Assembly (NCBI GenBank): GCA_965243095.1
Contig: OZ251530.1
Coordinates: 1,240,001 to 1,304,000 of the forward strand
Source of the DNA: VXYL01 sp965243095
GTDB lineage: Bacteria; Pseudomonadota; Gammaproteobacteria; Pseudomonadales; Azotimanducaceae
DNA: 64,000 nucleotides
Reading direction: 5' to 3'
The notes beneath the pieces are model-generated. The model ran no database searches, was not told the DNA's origin, and saw nothing but the letters and a program-made list of their open reading frames with translations. Both the position numbers and the translations under genes were made by a program. Positions 26,146 through 34,600 of this stretch are shown one piece after another. Position 1 is the stretch's first letter, and each line of letters begins with the position of its first letter.

Positions 26146-26939
26146 ATGGCTGCCAACCACGAAACGGAGCGCAGCGTGCATACGCCCATGCTTAGCGAGG
26201 AGCAGGTCCGTCGCTACCACCGGGAGGGTTACGTTGTTCCCGATTGCCGTGTGCCCGAGGCGGCGCTGGCGGAGATTCGCGGCCTGCACGACCGGCTGCT
26301 GGTGAAGCATCCGGAGTTCGCGGACTACTGCCCGGCGGTGCTGGCGTTCGATACCGGCTTCCTGAACATCGCCCGCATTCCGGCGATCTTGAACATGGTC
26401 GAGCAGCTCATCGGCGCGGACTTCGCGCTGTGGAACTCCAGCTTTTTCGCCAACCGGCGCGGGTCGGCACCAAGACGCCGTGGCATCAAGATGGCGAATA
26501 TTGGCCGATACGGCCGCTCGCCACCTGCTCGGTGTGGATAGCAGTGGACGCCGCCACGCCAGAGAACGGCTGCCTGCGGGTGATTCCCGGTTCGCATCGG
26601 CGGCGCGAACTCGGCCGGCACGACTTCAACGGCGCCGACGGGCTAAGCCTGCCCCTGGAACTGCGTTCGGCGGAGTTCGACGCGGCGGCGGCGCGCGATG
26701 TGGTGTTGGAGGCGGGGCAGATCTCGCTGCACGATGTCTATCTCATCCACGGCTCCGAACCGAACCGCTCCGCCAGTTCGCGCCGCGGCATGACGTTGCG
26801 CTACATGCCCACCACGTCGGTGTATCGGCGCGACCTCGCCGAGCGGCGCAGCGGCCGGCTCGCCATGTCCGAACGCACGTTGTTCTTGATGCGCGGGGTG
26901 GACCGCAGCGGGCAGAACGACTTTCGGATGCGTTGTTGA
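26146..26939 (+). pseudogene. Phytanoyl-CoA dioxygenase (PhyH) family, single frameshift
   Basis: Non-heme Fe(II)/2-oxoglutarate dioxygenase fold. The first frame reads MAANHETERSVHTPMLSEEQ to SSFFANRR. The second frame continues RVGTKTPWHQDGEYWP and runs to a stop at 26939. One missing base at about 26455-26465 joins them into a full ~263-residue PhyH. After correction the Fe ligands are present: HQD (HxD) and a distal His in YLIHGSEPN with Arg nearby for 2-oxoglutarate. Because the rest of the protein is well conserved on both sides, either a very recent mutation or a consensus error is possible. It lies 32 bases after selC. Confidence 0.75.
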
Positions 26940-26960
26940 GGGGGGCCTTTCACAGCCCCT

Positions 26961-27079
26961 CTCGTTGTACGACAGAGTTTGCACAGCAAACTCCAACGCG
27001 CCCGCTCAGCGGGCGCGCCGCCTCGTTGATGCAGACAGAGTTTGCGCAGCAAACTCCAACGCACCCGAAGGGTGCGCCG
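26961..27079. repeat. Two tandem ~60-bp hairpin-containing repeat units
   Basis: Two copies (26961-27021 and 27022-27079) of a unit that begins CTCGTTG, then has CAGAGTTTGC-(A/G)-CAGCAAACTC, and ends in a GC hairpin. Each unit has two inverted repeats: GAGTTTGC/GCAAACTC (loop 3), and a second one whose sequence differs between copies with compensating changes (CGCCCGC..GCGGGCG against CACCC..GGGTG). It sits between convergent genes and may act as a bidirectional terminator or a REP-like element. Confidence 0.75.
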
Positions 27080-27083
27080 CGCC

Positions 27084-29195
27084 CTACAGCCGCTTGCCGT
27101 TCGCGCCAACCGCTTGTACGCGCAAGCCGTCCGGGTCGTCCAAGGTGACTTTGGGCACCCACTTCGCTCGACAGCTGGCGTCGCGCAAGCACGGGTCGGT
27201 GAGGCTCTCGAGGAAGCCCACCAGCTGGCCCACTTCCGCGTCCGTAAGAGCCACTTCGGGCAGCTTCGATTCACCGCGCCCGCGCAGATCCGCGAGGTGG
27301 CGCAAAGCGAATCCGGTGTTCACCGCCATCGTGTCGGTTTGCGTGCCTGGCTCCAGCTGGCTGGTGTCGTAGTTGCTCACGGACGTTTGCGGATCGAGAT
27401 GGTGGCGCACCGTGTCCGCAAGCGTGTCGTACGCCCCGGCGTGCGAATAGGGGGCGGTCTCGGAGACGTTCAACAGCGACGGTGTGCGGAAGGCGTAGCG
27501 GTCGTTCTCCACGCCGGTCTCGCGGAAGCGGCCGAAATCGTCGTTGGCGTGTTCGCCGTTGTCGTCGCCTTTGCCGCGCCCGATCTGCGGCATGGCGAGC
27601 ACATGGAAACCTTCGTCGCTGAAGAAGTCGCCGCTGTGGCAGCCGCCGCAGCCGGCCTTGCCGTAGAACAGCAGGGCGCCGATCTTCGCGTCGTCCGCAA
27701 GCGCCTCGTCGTCGCCCTCGATGAAGCTGCGGAAGGCGTTCTGCACGAACACCTGCGAGCGTTGATAGGCGCCGATGGCGCGGGTGATGTTGGGGAACGT
27801 GATCAGCTCCTCGGCGGTGCCGGCGGACTGGCCGAGGCCGGTGCGGAACGCCGTCAGCCAACGGTTCGTGGTCAACTCGATGGGCGAGGTGGCGTCGCGC
27901 AGGCGGGCCACCAGGTGGCCGCGCACGGCGGCGTTGTCGTTGTCCTTCTCGAACACGAAGCCGCGCATTTCCTCCCCGGACGTCACCGGGAAACGCGCCT
28001 GCCCCATTGGCAGATTGTCCATCTCGGCGTTGTCCGCCTGCCCGAAATCCGTGTCCGGCGTGCGGATGCCGCCGCCGGCGCCGTTGCGGCCAGCCGCTTT
28101 CGTCAAGCTCTCGACGCGGCCGTCGTGGAACAACACCTCGTCCCAAAGGCCGATGTTGAACGTGGTCGGCGAGTTGCGCGGCACCGTGGGGCCGCCGTCG
28201 TAGCCGTGCGCCGTGGTGGCGTGCTGGCGGGTGGGGCCGAGCAGGTCGTCGGACACGGCGCCAACGCCGATGGGCAAGGCGCGCGCGTCGCCGCCGCCGA
28301 GCGAGGGATGGTGGCAGGTGACGCAAGCCGCGTCTTGATCACCACCCAGCGCTTTGGAGAAGAATAGCTGCATGCCAAGCTGCGGCAGCGGCTCGGCGAT
28401 GTTGGGCAGGCTTCTGCCGGCGGCGGGATCGCCGGTCAAGCCGCGATCGCTAACCACCGAACGCAACGCGCCGGCAAGGGAAGCGCGCGCCACGAACCGT
28501 AGCTGGCGCAGTTCGCCGGAGGCCGTGTCCGTGGCCTCCACGCGCAGCACGTATTGGCGATTGGCGACGACGCCGTCCATGAGCACCAGCAGCAGATCCT
28601 GTTCGCCGAATGCCAGATCGCTCCAGCCGGAAGGATCCGCCCGGTCGCGCCAGCGCAAGCGGTACTCGTAGGAACGCCCGGGCGCCACCCAGTCCCAGCC
28701 GGGGTTGGCCGCCCATTCGCGCCCCTCCAGCGCCGCCCGCGTGACCGCGATGGCGCCCGCCGTGGTGGTTGTGGCCTTGGCCATGCCGGCGTCGTCGGCG
28801 GTGACGACGAAGCGCAGCCGCCGCACCTCGGCGGACTGCGTATCCGTGGCGTTGACGCGAACGACGTAGTGCCGCCCGGCGACGATGTCGTCCTCCAAGC
28901 GCAACGGCAGTTCGCCCTCCGCGCGCTCGGCCTCTTGCCACTCGTACGCGCCGTCGTCGCGGTCGCGCCAAGTGAACTCGTAATCGTACGTGCGCCCGGG
29001 AACAACCCACGACCAGCGCCGCTCGTTGGTCGAAACCCCGTTGCCCTCGAGCATCGGGCGGGTGACGACGACCTCCCCGGCGGTGTCGGCGAAACTCGCC
29101 GTGGCGACGGCCGCAAACAAGAGCGCGACAAGCAGCCGCGCCACCGAGGCGAGCCCGTTCACACGAGCCGCGGAACCAGCAACGATTCCTTCCAC
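27084..29195 (-). CDS. Exported di-heme cytochrome c peroxidase / MauG-like protein with N-terminal Ig-like repeats
   Basis: 703 residues with a Sec signal peptide (VARLLVALLFAAVATASFA). Residues ~20-250 hold two repeats of about 105 residues with matched ends (RRWSWVVPGRTYDYEFTWRDR.. and PGWDWVAPGRSYEYRLRWRDR..), probably beta domains. Residues ~270-660 form a CCP/MauG-type domain with two c-heme sites, CVTCHH and CGGCHS, plus KAGCGGCH and RTPSLLNVSETAPYSHAGAYDTL, which is typical of the family. Function is periplasmic electron transfer or oxidation; the partner is unknown. The GTG at 29195 has GGGAGG 6 bases upstream; a GTG at 29240 is possible but weaker. Confidence 0.88.
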   Translation of the reverse strand: MEGIVAGSAARVNGLASVARLLVALLFAAVATASFADTAGEVVVTRPMLEGNGVSTNERRWSWVVPGRTYDYEFTWRDRDDGAYEWQEAERAEGELPLRLEDDIVAGRHYVVRVNATDTQSAEVRRLRFVVTADDAGMAKATTTTAGAIAVTRAALEGREWAANPGWDWVAPGRSYEYRLRWRDRADPSGWSDLAFGEQDLLLVLMDGVVANRQYVLRVEATDTASGELRQLRFVARASLAGALRSVVSDRGLTGDPAAGRSLPNIAEPLPQLGMQLFFSKALGGDQDAACVTCHHPSLGGGDARALPIGVGAVSDDLLGPTRQHATTAHGYDGGPTVPRNSPTTFNIGLWDEVLFHDGRVESLTKAAGRNGAGGGIRTPDTDFGQADNAEMDNLPMGQARFPVTSGEEMRGFVFEKDNDNAAVRGHLVARLRDATSPIELTTNRWLTAFRTGLGQSAGTAEELITFPNITRAIGAYQRSQVFVQNAFRSFIEGDDEALADDAKIGALLFYGKAGCGGCHSGDFFSDEGFHVLAMPQIGRGKGDDNGEHANDDFGRFRETGVENDRYAFRTPSLLNVSETAPYSHAGAYDTLADTVRHHLDPQTSVSNYDTSQLEPGTQTDTMAVNTGFALRHLADLRGRGESKLPEVALTDAEVGQLVGFLESLTDPCLRDASCRAKWVPKVTLDDPDGLRVQAVGANGKRL

Positions 29196-29369
29196 CTTGA
29201 ACCTCCCCCAAAAGCCAAGACTTGCGCCCGATTCTGCCACATCCTTAGCGCGTGTGGGGTGTCAATCCGCCGAAAAACGTCGGCCGAGAATCCGCTTGCG
29301 AATTTTCGGGATTCGTAGCAGCCTACGCTCCACGCGAAACGCAATCCGCGATGCGGAGGGAGACCCCTA

Positions 29370-30416
29370 ATGGCGCACATCTCGCCCAAGACCAACCGGC
29401 GCTCGTTCGTCGAGCTCGCCACCCTGCTCGGCGTCGGCGGCGCCGCGCTGCTGCGCACCCGCGACGTGCGCGCCGCGGTGAACACCGCGCAGGAAGCCGC
29501 CGACAAGATGCCCGGCGCGGAGCCGTGGCCCGGCATGACCTATCGCACCCTCGGGCGCACCGGCTTCCGCGCCAGCCGCTTGGTGTACGGCTGCGGCGCG
29601 GCGTTGGCCGGGCGCCCGAACGACCGCCTGTTGAACGTGGCCTTCGAAGCGGGCGTGAACGTCTTCGACGTGGGCTACAGCGGCTACTACCGCCACGCCG
29701 AGCGCAACCTGGCGCCGTTCGCCAAGGCGCACCGGGACGACATCTTCCTCATCTCCAAAGCGCCCGTGAACGTGGACGCGGACGAGGAAGTGACCGCGGA
29801 AGTGGCCAAAAACGCGGCGCACACCTGGTCGATGTTCTTGGACAAGAGCCTCGCCGAACTCGACACCGAGCACGTGGACGCCTACTACCAGATGGCGGCC
29901 AACAACCCGGGCGTCATCCGCGCCGAGGAGATGCGGCGCGCCTTCGAGGACGCCAAGGCCGCCGGCAAGGTGAGCTTCCTCGGCCTCTCCACCCACGAGA
30001 ACGCGCAACAGGTGCTGGAAGCGGCCATCGACACGGGCTGGTTCGACCTCGCCATGATCGCCATCACCCCGGCCGGCTGGTACGACTGGAACAAGCGGTC
30101 CATCCTCGCCGAAACCGACGACATGGTTCACTTGGAACCGCTCTTGGCGCGCGCCCGCAAAGCCGGCATCGGCCTGGTGGGCATGAAAGTGGGCCGCCTG
30201 CTGGCCGGGCGGCGCTGGGGCGGCGGCGCCAACGGCAAGGTGTTCGACGGCCACTACGACAAGGCGTTCCTAGCGGCGAACCTCTCGGATTTCCAGCGCA
30301 GCTACGCCTATGTGCTGGAGCACGGGCTGGACGTGGTGAACGCGGACATTCAGGACTACGCCATCCTGAAGGAGAACTTCGTCGCCGCGGCCACTGCGGA
30401 GCGGTACTTCGCGTAA
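29370..30416 (+). CDS. Aldo/keto reductase with possible Tat signal
   Basis: 348 residues. The N-terminus NRRSFVELATLLGVGGAALL looks like a twin-Arg signal (RR-x-F plus a hydrophobic stretch), so the protein may be exported folded with its cofactor. The catalytic domain begins at WPGMTYRTLGRTGFRASRLVYGCG, followed by GVNVFDVGYSGYYRHAERNLA, and continues as a TIM-barrel AKR. The usual Tyr in the DTAxxY region appears as GYSGYY. The substrate is unknown. The start has GGGAG 7 bases upstream, and the gene is divergent from the cytochrome gene with 174 bases between them. Confidence 0.88.
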   Translation: MAHISPKTNRRSFVELATLLGVGGAALLRTRDVRAAVNTAQEAADKMPGAEPWPGMTYRTLGRTGFRASRLVYGCGAALAGRPNDRLLNVAFEAGVNVFDVGYSGYYRHAERNLAPFAKAHRDDIFLISKAPVNVDADEEVTAEVAKNAAHTWSMFLDKSLAELDTEHVDAYYQMAANNPGVIRAEEMRRAFEDAKAAGKVSFLGLSTHENAQQVLEAAIDTGWFDLAMIAITPAGWYDWNKRSILAETDDMVHLEPLLARARKAGIGLVGMKVGRLLAGRRWGGGANGKVFDGHYDKAFLAANLSDFQRSYAYVLEHGLDVVNADIQDYAILKENFVAAATAERYFA

Positions 30417-30443
30417 GCTGCTACTCCAAGGGCGCAATGTAGG

Positions 30444-30467
30444 GGCTGGTGCCGTGCGGCACCAGCC
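30444..30467 (+). terminator. Strong hairpin after the aldo/keto reductase gene
   Basis: Perfect 10-bp stem GGCTGGTGCC / GGCACCAGCC with a 4-base loop, 28 bases after the stop codon. No T-run follows, so it may be a Rho-dependent or bidirectional stabilising hairpin rather than a classic terminator. Confidence 0.55.
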
Positions 30468-30496
30468 TCAGTGCGAATTGCGCGGCCCGGCGGGGG

Positions 30497-30706
30497 TCAG
30501 GGCGTCACCGCCTCGGCCGCAACCAGTTCCCACCCTCGGAACACCAGCGCGACCCCGGTGAATGCAATGCCCGGATGTTGCCGCGCCAACCGCTCGTCCG
30601 CCAGATCGCTGTGTCGCTGGCGTCGGCGTGAGGTACTTGAGCTCCACAACGTAGCCGTGGCGCAGCGTCGGGTACCGCGGCCGCGTCCTGTCGAAGGCGC
30701 TTGGGC
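30497..30706 (-). pseudogene. C-terminal relic of a PD-(D/E)XK nuclease/AAA protein (DUF1703-like)
   Basis: Reading the minus strand across two frames gives RHGYVVELKYLTPTPA, then SDTAI, then DERLARQHPGIAFTGVALV-type sequence ending WELVAAEAVTP and a stop at 30497-30499. This is the typical end of the DUF1703 nuclease proteins (E-L-K motif, then 'DERLARQHPG..FTGLALVFRGWELV'). At least two frame changes separate the pieces and the AAA part is gone. It overlaps the beginning of nothing else and is decayed. Confidence 0.65.
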
Positions 30707-31678
30707 TCACTCACTGTCAAGCCAAACGCGGGCGATGGCGATGCCGCTTTCGCCGGCCACCGCGTAGAGCAGGTACACCGCGTCGTCCTCCACATACACG
30801 GCGGGGTCGCGCAGTTGGTTCACCGTGCCGTAGGCGGTGCTGCGCATGGAGGGTTCGAGCGGCGCGTTGGCGCCTTCCCAGTCTCTCTCCGGGCGCAGCA
30901 CGTCCGTGGGCGCGGATTCGCGCCAGCGCATCCAGTCGCCGCGCAGATCCACGGTGGAAAGCAGAATGCGCTCCGGGGCGTCGCCCACTTGCGTCCAGAA
31001 GACGAACAGCGTGTCCTTCCGCACCAGCACGCCGCAGTGGCGCATGCGCGGGTTGAAGAGGCGCGGGCCGGCGAAGAAGCCGCTCGTCCAAGAGGTGCAG
31101 CGGTAGATCACGCCGGGCATGGCCAGCGCGTACAGGGTGTCGCGGTGGCGGAACAGGCGCATGTAGGGTCGGCCAAGCGCGCCTTTGCCGGCTTGGAAAC
31201 GCACGCCGTCGAACGATGTGGCGGCGCGGGAGAGCTGGCGCCCGGCGGCCTCCAAGCCGTGGTAGATCATCACGATGCGGCCGCGCTCGGCGTCCACATG
31301 CACGTCCGGCGAGGCGATGTGCGGCGTGGTGAGCTCCAACGCGACATCGTGCGGCAGGCGCACGCCGGCGGCGCGATTGCGGGCTGCGGTGGCGCGCACC
31401 AGTTCGGGCGGCGCCACCGGGGGTTCGTTCGGAAACGGCGTGTCCTCCAAGCGCAGGCTGCCCGGGGCGTGTATCCGCCAAGGCCCGGGCAACTCGTCGG
31501 CGTAGGCGAGGCGAATGTAGCGCCCCTTGTGGTCGGCGAAGTAGAGGTAGTAGCGGCCCAGCGGCGACTCCACCCAATCCGGCACGCGAATGAGCGACGG
31601 GCCTTGGATGTTCGCGCCGATGCTCGGATGCAGCGCGGGTTCGATGATCGGCCGGTCGGCTAGGCGTTCCACTCGCAT
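30707..31678 (-). CDS. Beta-propeller glycosidase-like protein
   Basis: 323 residues. The sequence has repeating blade-like strands: GPSLIRVPDWVESPLGRYYLYFADH (residues ~22-48), SPDVHVDAERGRIVMIYHG, LFVFWTQVGDAPERILLS and RDPAVYVEDDAVYLLYAVAGE. These resemble five-bladed beta-propeller (GH43/GH130-like) proteins, where conserved Asp residues at strand starts act in catalysis. No signal peptide. Specificity cannot be assigned. The ATG at 31678 is chosen from where similarity begins; an ATG 12 codons upstream (31714) is an alternative. It is transcribed away from the MmcQ-type gene. Confidence 0.72.
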   Translation of the reverse strand: MRVERLADRPIIEPALHPSIGANIQGPSLIRVPDWVESPLGRYYLYFADHKGRYIRLAYADELPGPWRIHAPGSLRLEDTPFPNEPPVAPPELVRATAARNRAAGVRLPHDVALELTTPHIASPDVHVDAERGRIVMIYHGLEAAGRQLSRAATSFDGVRFQAGKGALGRPYMRLFRHRDTLYALAMPGVIYRCTSWTSGFFAGPRLFNPRMRHCGVLVRKDTLFVFWTQVGDAPERILLSTVDLRGDWMRWRESAPTDVLRPERDWEGANAPLEPSMRSTAYGTVNQLRDPAVYVEDDAVYLLYAVAGESGIAIARVWLDSE

Positions 31679-31750
31679 GGCGTGTTTGGGGGTGGCGGGC
31701 TTGGGCGTTACCATACACCTTGAAACGGTCGCCGAAACGGACTGGCGAAC

Positions 31751-32542
31751 ATGGGCAGGAACATCCGGGACGCGGTGCGGGATCTGTGCCTCGCGTTCCC
31801 GCAGGCGCAAGAGCGCGCCGGGCACGGCATGCCGGACTACAAGGTGGGCGGCAAGACCTTCGCCATGCTCGCCGTGAACCACCACGGCGACGGCCGCATC
31901 GCGCTGTGGGTGCATGCGCCGCCGGGCGTCCAGCAGTTGCACACGCAAGGCGAGCCGCGGTTCTACTTCGTGCCGCCCTACGTCGGGCGGCGCGGCTGGC
32001 TGGGCGTTCATTTGGACCAAGGCAACGATTGGCACACCATCGCCCTGCGCGTGCGCGAGGCGTACGCGCATGTGGCGCCGAGCGCCTTGGTAGCGGAGCT
32101 TCCCGAAGCCATCGAGATCGAGCCGCCCACGGAAACCGTGGCGGCGGAGGATTTCGACCCGCTAAGCGCTCCCCACGCCGCCGAGAAGTTGCGTCGCCTG
32201 CGCGACTTCGTGGCGCGCCTGCCGGAGACCAGCGAAGGCAAACAGTTCGGCACCCCGGCGTTCAAGGCCGGCAAGAAGACCTTTCTGGTGGTTTATCGGC
32301 ACAACCAGCGCATGCGCCTGGAGTTCTGGGTGGGCGCGGAGATGCAGGCCACCCTCACCGACGACCCGCGCTTCGTCATCCCCCGCTACATCGGCCACCG
32401 CGGCTGGATCGACATGGACATCGAAAGCCACATCGACTGGGACGAAGTGAATGACCTAGCCCTCGGCAGCTACCGCCACTTCGCCTTGCAGCGCATGTTG
32501 AAGGCGCTGGCGAAGCTGCCGGATGAGGAGACGAGGGTTTAA
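31751..32542 (+). CDS. Tandem MmcQ/YjbR-like domain protein
   Basis: 263 residues built of two homologous halves. Half one has GMPDYKVGGKTFAML..., RFYFVPPYVGRRGWLGVHLD; half two has FGTPAFKAGKKTFLVVY..., RFVIPRYIGHRGWIDMDI. Each half follows the MmcQ/YjbR pattern: 'G.P.+K.GKKTF..' near the start and 'PPY.G.RGW..+.L' later. YjbR-type folds are thought to bind DNA or ligands through a flat surface, but no function is established. A single-domain protein is more usual (about 120 residues), so this is a fused duplicate. The ATG at 31751 is the only good start. Confidence 0.82.
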   Translation: MGRNIRDAVRDLCLAFPQAQERAGHGMPDYKVGGKTFAMLAVNHHGDGRIALWVHAPPGVQQLHTQGEPRFYFVPPYVGRRGWLGVHLDQGNDWHTIALRVREAYAHVAPSALVAELPEAIEIEPPTETVAAEDFDPLSAPHAAEKLRRLRDFVARLPETSEGKQFGTPAFKAGKKTFLVVYRHNQRMRLEFWVGAEMQATLTDDPRFVIPRYIGHRGWIDMDIESHIDWDEVNDLALGSYRHFALQRMLKALAKLPDEETRV

Positions 32543-32558
32543 GGTGCGTCGCATCACG

Positions 32559-32750
32559 ATGGAACGCGCAGCCTACGTTGTTGGAACGCTTGGCCTATTG
32601 GTGAATGGAACCGGTTTGGCGTATGGCCTCCAACAACACTTCGGGGTGCCTTGGCAGCTGACCGTTGGCGTGTTGGCGGCCGATATTGTCCTAGCCGCAC
32701 CGCTGGCGGTGATGTTGTGGCGGAGGCGTCCGCGCCAACGGCCCAGCTAG
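32559..32750 (+). CDS. Small two-helix membrane protein
   Basis: 63 residues with two hydrophobic stretches (VVGTLGLLVNGTGLAYGL and VGVLAADIVLAAPLAVMLW) and a basic tail RRRPRQRPS. It begins shortly after the double MmcQ gene and may be co-transcribed with it. The family is not recognised. The start is uncertain: the ATG at 32559 or a GTG at 32544 with a weak AAGG. Codon use is high-GC like its neighbours, which supports but does not prove a real gene. Confidence 0.45.
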   Translation: MERAAYVVGTLGLLVNGTGLAYGLQQHFGVPWQLTVGVLAADIVLAAPLAVMLWRRRPRQRPS

Positions 32751-32775
32751 TTCCCGTCCGCTAATCGTTGCCCGG

Positions 32776-33993
32776 TCAGCGGTCGTCCGCAGTCAGCACC
32801 AGAGTTCCCGTGGTGGAAAGGGTGCCGCCGGTGCCGTTCACCACGCAGGTGCCGGCTGCGGTTTGCTTGCCTTCCACGCCGTTCACACCATCCTCGGCGG
32901 TGCGCGAAAGTTGCCGGTAGGCTTCCACCAACAGCTGCATTCCGTACATGCCGGAGTGGTTGAAGGAGAGGCCGCCGCCGTTGGTGTTGATGGGCAGGCG
33001 TCCGCCCGGGGCCGCGTCGCCGTTCTTCCACAGCGTGAAGCCTTTGCCGCGGGGCGCGAGGCCGAGCATCTCGGCGGTGATGCCGGCGGTGATGGTGAAG
33101 GAATCGTAGATCATCGCCATCTCCATGTCCGCCGGGCCGAGGCCCGCCATCTTGTACGCGGTGGCCGCCGAGCGCGATGCGGAGGTGGCGGTGAAGTCCT
33201 CCATTTCCAGCATGTTCTGGTGGCCCATGGATTCGCCGGCGCCGGCGATCCACACCGGGTTCGTGCGCAGGCTGCGGGCGACCTCCGGGCGGGCGACGAT
33301 CACCGCGCCGCCGTGATCGGTGACCAGGCAGCAGTGGTACAGCGTCAGCGGCCAAGCGATGAGGCGGGCTTCGAGCACGTCTTGAATGGTGATCGGGCCG
33401 CCGAAGGGGCTTTGCGTCTTGTCGTACATCACCGCACGGGGATTGAGCGTCGCCCACTGCCGGGTGACCACGGCGATGTGCGCGAAATCCTCTTGGCAGG
33501 TGCCGAAGCGGTGGAAGTGCCGCACCATCGCATGCGCGTACTGCGAGGGTGCGCCGAAGGTGCCGTAGGGGATGGTCATCTCGGCGCCCGGGCTGATGGG
33601 GCCGCGCCCGCCGCCGCCCCCGCCACCGCCGCCGCGGTACGACCAGCCGGCCTCGCCGTGGCTCACCAAGGCGATGTCGATGATGCCGGCGTGAATCGCC
33701 GCCAAAGCGTGGTGAACGTGGATCTGAAACGAGCAGCCGCCCACGGCGGTGGTGTCCAGATAGCGGGGCCGCAAGCCCAAGTGTTCGCACAACTCGCCCG
33801 ACCAGCCCGCCGAGAACACGCCTTGGATGTCCGCGATGGGGATGCCGGTGAGGGTGGAGACGTTCTTGATGGCTTGGATGTGGTGTTGCAGCGAGGTCAC
33901 GCGCTCGCCGATGAGCTCCATCGGATAGCCGATGACGTCGGATTCCGCCGCGCCGACGATGGCGGCGGCGTTGGAAAGGTTGGGGGCTGCCAT
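32776..33993 (-). CDS. Thiolase-like / SCP2-type acyl-CoA acetyltransferase
   Basis: 405 residues, thiolase superfamily. The nucleophile is likely the Cys in AVGGCSFQIHVHHALAAI, and other blocks are YDSFTITAG, NTNGGGLSFNHSGMYGMQLLVEAYRQL and CVVNGTGGTLS. This is the SCP2-type thiolase plan that works with a DUF35/OB-fold partner, and such a gene lies 5 bases upstream. A run of nine glycines near residue 130 (SYRGGG...RGPISPG) is unusual. A GGAGGAG within the end of the previous gene serves as ribosome-binding site. Role in sterol or fatty-acid side-chain breakdown is inferred from family relatives such as ChsH2-associated thiolases. Confidence 0.85.
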   Translation of the reverse strand: MAAPNLSNAAAIVGAAESDVIGYPMELIGERVTSLQHHIQAIKNVSTLTGIPIADIQGVFSAGWSGELCEHLGLRPRYLDTTAVGGCSFQIHVHHALAAIHAGIIDIALVSHGEAGWSYRGGGGGGGGGRGPISPGAEMTIPYGTFGAPSQYAHAMVRHFHRFGTCQEDFAHIAVVTRQWATLNPRAVMYDKTQSPFGGPITIQDVLEARLIAWPLTLYHCCLVTDHGGAVIVARPEVARSLRTNPVWIAGAGESMGHQNMLEMEDFTATSASRSAATAYKMAGLGPADMEMAMIYDSFTITAGITAEMLGLAPRGKGFTLWKNGDAAPGGRLPINTNGGGLSFNHSGMYGMQLLVEAYRQLSRTAEDGVNGVEGKQTAAGTCVVNGTGGTLSTTGTLVLTADDR

Positions 33994-33998
33994 GCGTT

Positions 33999-34415
33999 CT
34001 ACTCCTCCACCACGCGCCAGAACGGGATGTACGTCTCGTCGTTCGCCTGCTCGAACTCCACCCCCACGCGGGTGCCGATTTTGATCTCCTCGGGCTTCGT
34101 GGCATCAACGCCGCGCAGCACGGTCATCATGCGGTCGCCTTCGTCCAAGTCGATGAAAGCCGTGACGTACGGCACCTCCTCCGCCCAGCCGCCGAACGCC
34201 CGGTGTTGCACGGCGAAGGTGTGGACGCGGCCTTTCCCGCTGGCCTCGATCCACTCCAAATCCGTGGAGTGGCAGAAGGGACAAATGAAGCGCGGATACC
34301 AATGCACACGGTTGCAGTCGCGGCAGCGCGGCAGCATGAGCTTGCCTTCCTTCGCACCTTCCCAAAACGGCTTGGTGTGCTGCCCCTGCGGGGGAACGGG
34401 TTTGTTGTAGGCCAC
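33999..34415 (-). CDS. Zn-ribbon/OB-fold acyl-CoA-binding protein (DUF35 / ChsH2-like)
   Basis: 138 residues. The N-terminal rubredoxin-like zinc ribbon is CRDCNR ... CPFCHS (residues ~31-50), followed by an OB-fold (GRVHTFAVQHRAF, PYVTAFIDLDEGDRMMTVLRG). DUF35 proteins bind acyl-CoA and form complexes with SCP2-type thiolases or hydratases, and the partner thiolase follows at once. A GTG start is used, with AGAGATC upstream. Gene order DUF35 then thiolase matches known aldolase/thiolase pairs. Confidence 0.9.
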   Translation of the reverse strand: MAYNKPVPPQGQHTKPFWEGAKEGKLMLPRCRDCNRVHWYPRFICPFCHSTDLEWIEASGKGRVHTFAVQHRAFGGWAEEVPYVTAFIDLDEGDRMMTVLRGVDATKPEEIKIGTRVGVEFEQANDETYIPFWRVVEE

Positions 34416-34600
34416 GATGATCTCTTAGCAGCTAGTGCCTTAAGTAGCCCACATATGGGCGCGCGAATCAAGTTTGGGTCGACCAGCCGAGGCGGGGTCG
34501 CCGCGCTTGCCGTGCCGTCGGTAGCCGAAGCGCATCAGCGGGCAGGTGCTTTGCGTTGATAGCCGGCCGCGCAACGGTTGCAAACGGGCGCCGGCACTTT

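Noticed and set aside
26955..27080. CRISPR array suspected from two similar direct repeats
   Set aside because: Only two units, adjacent with no unique spacers and hairpins that fill the unit; no cas genes nearby.
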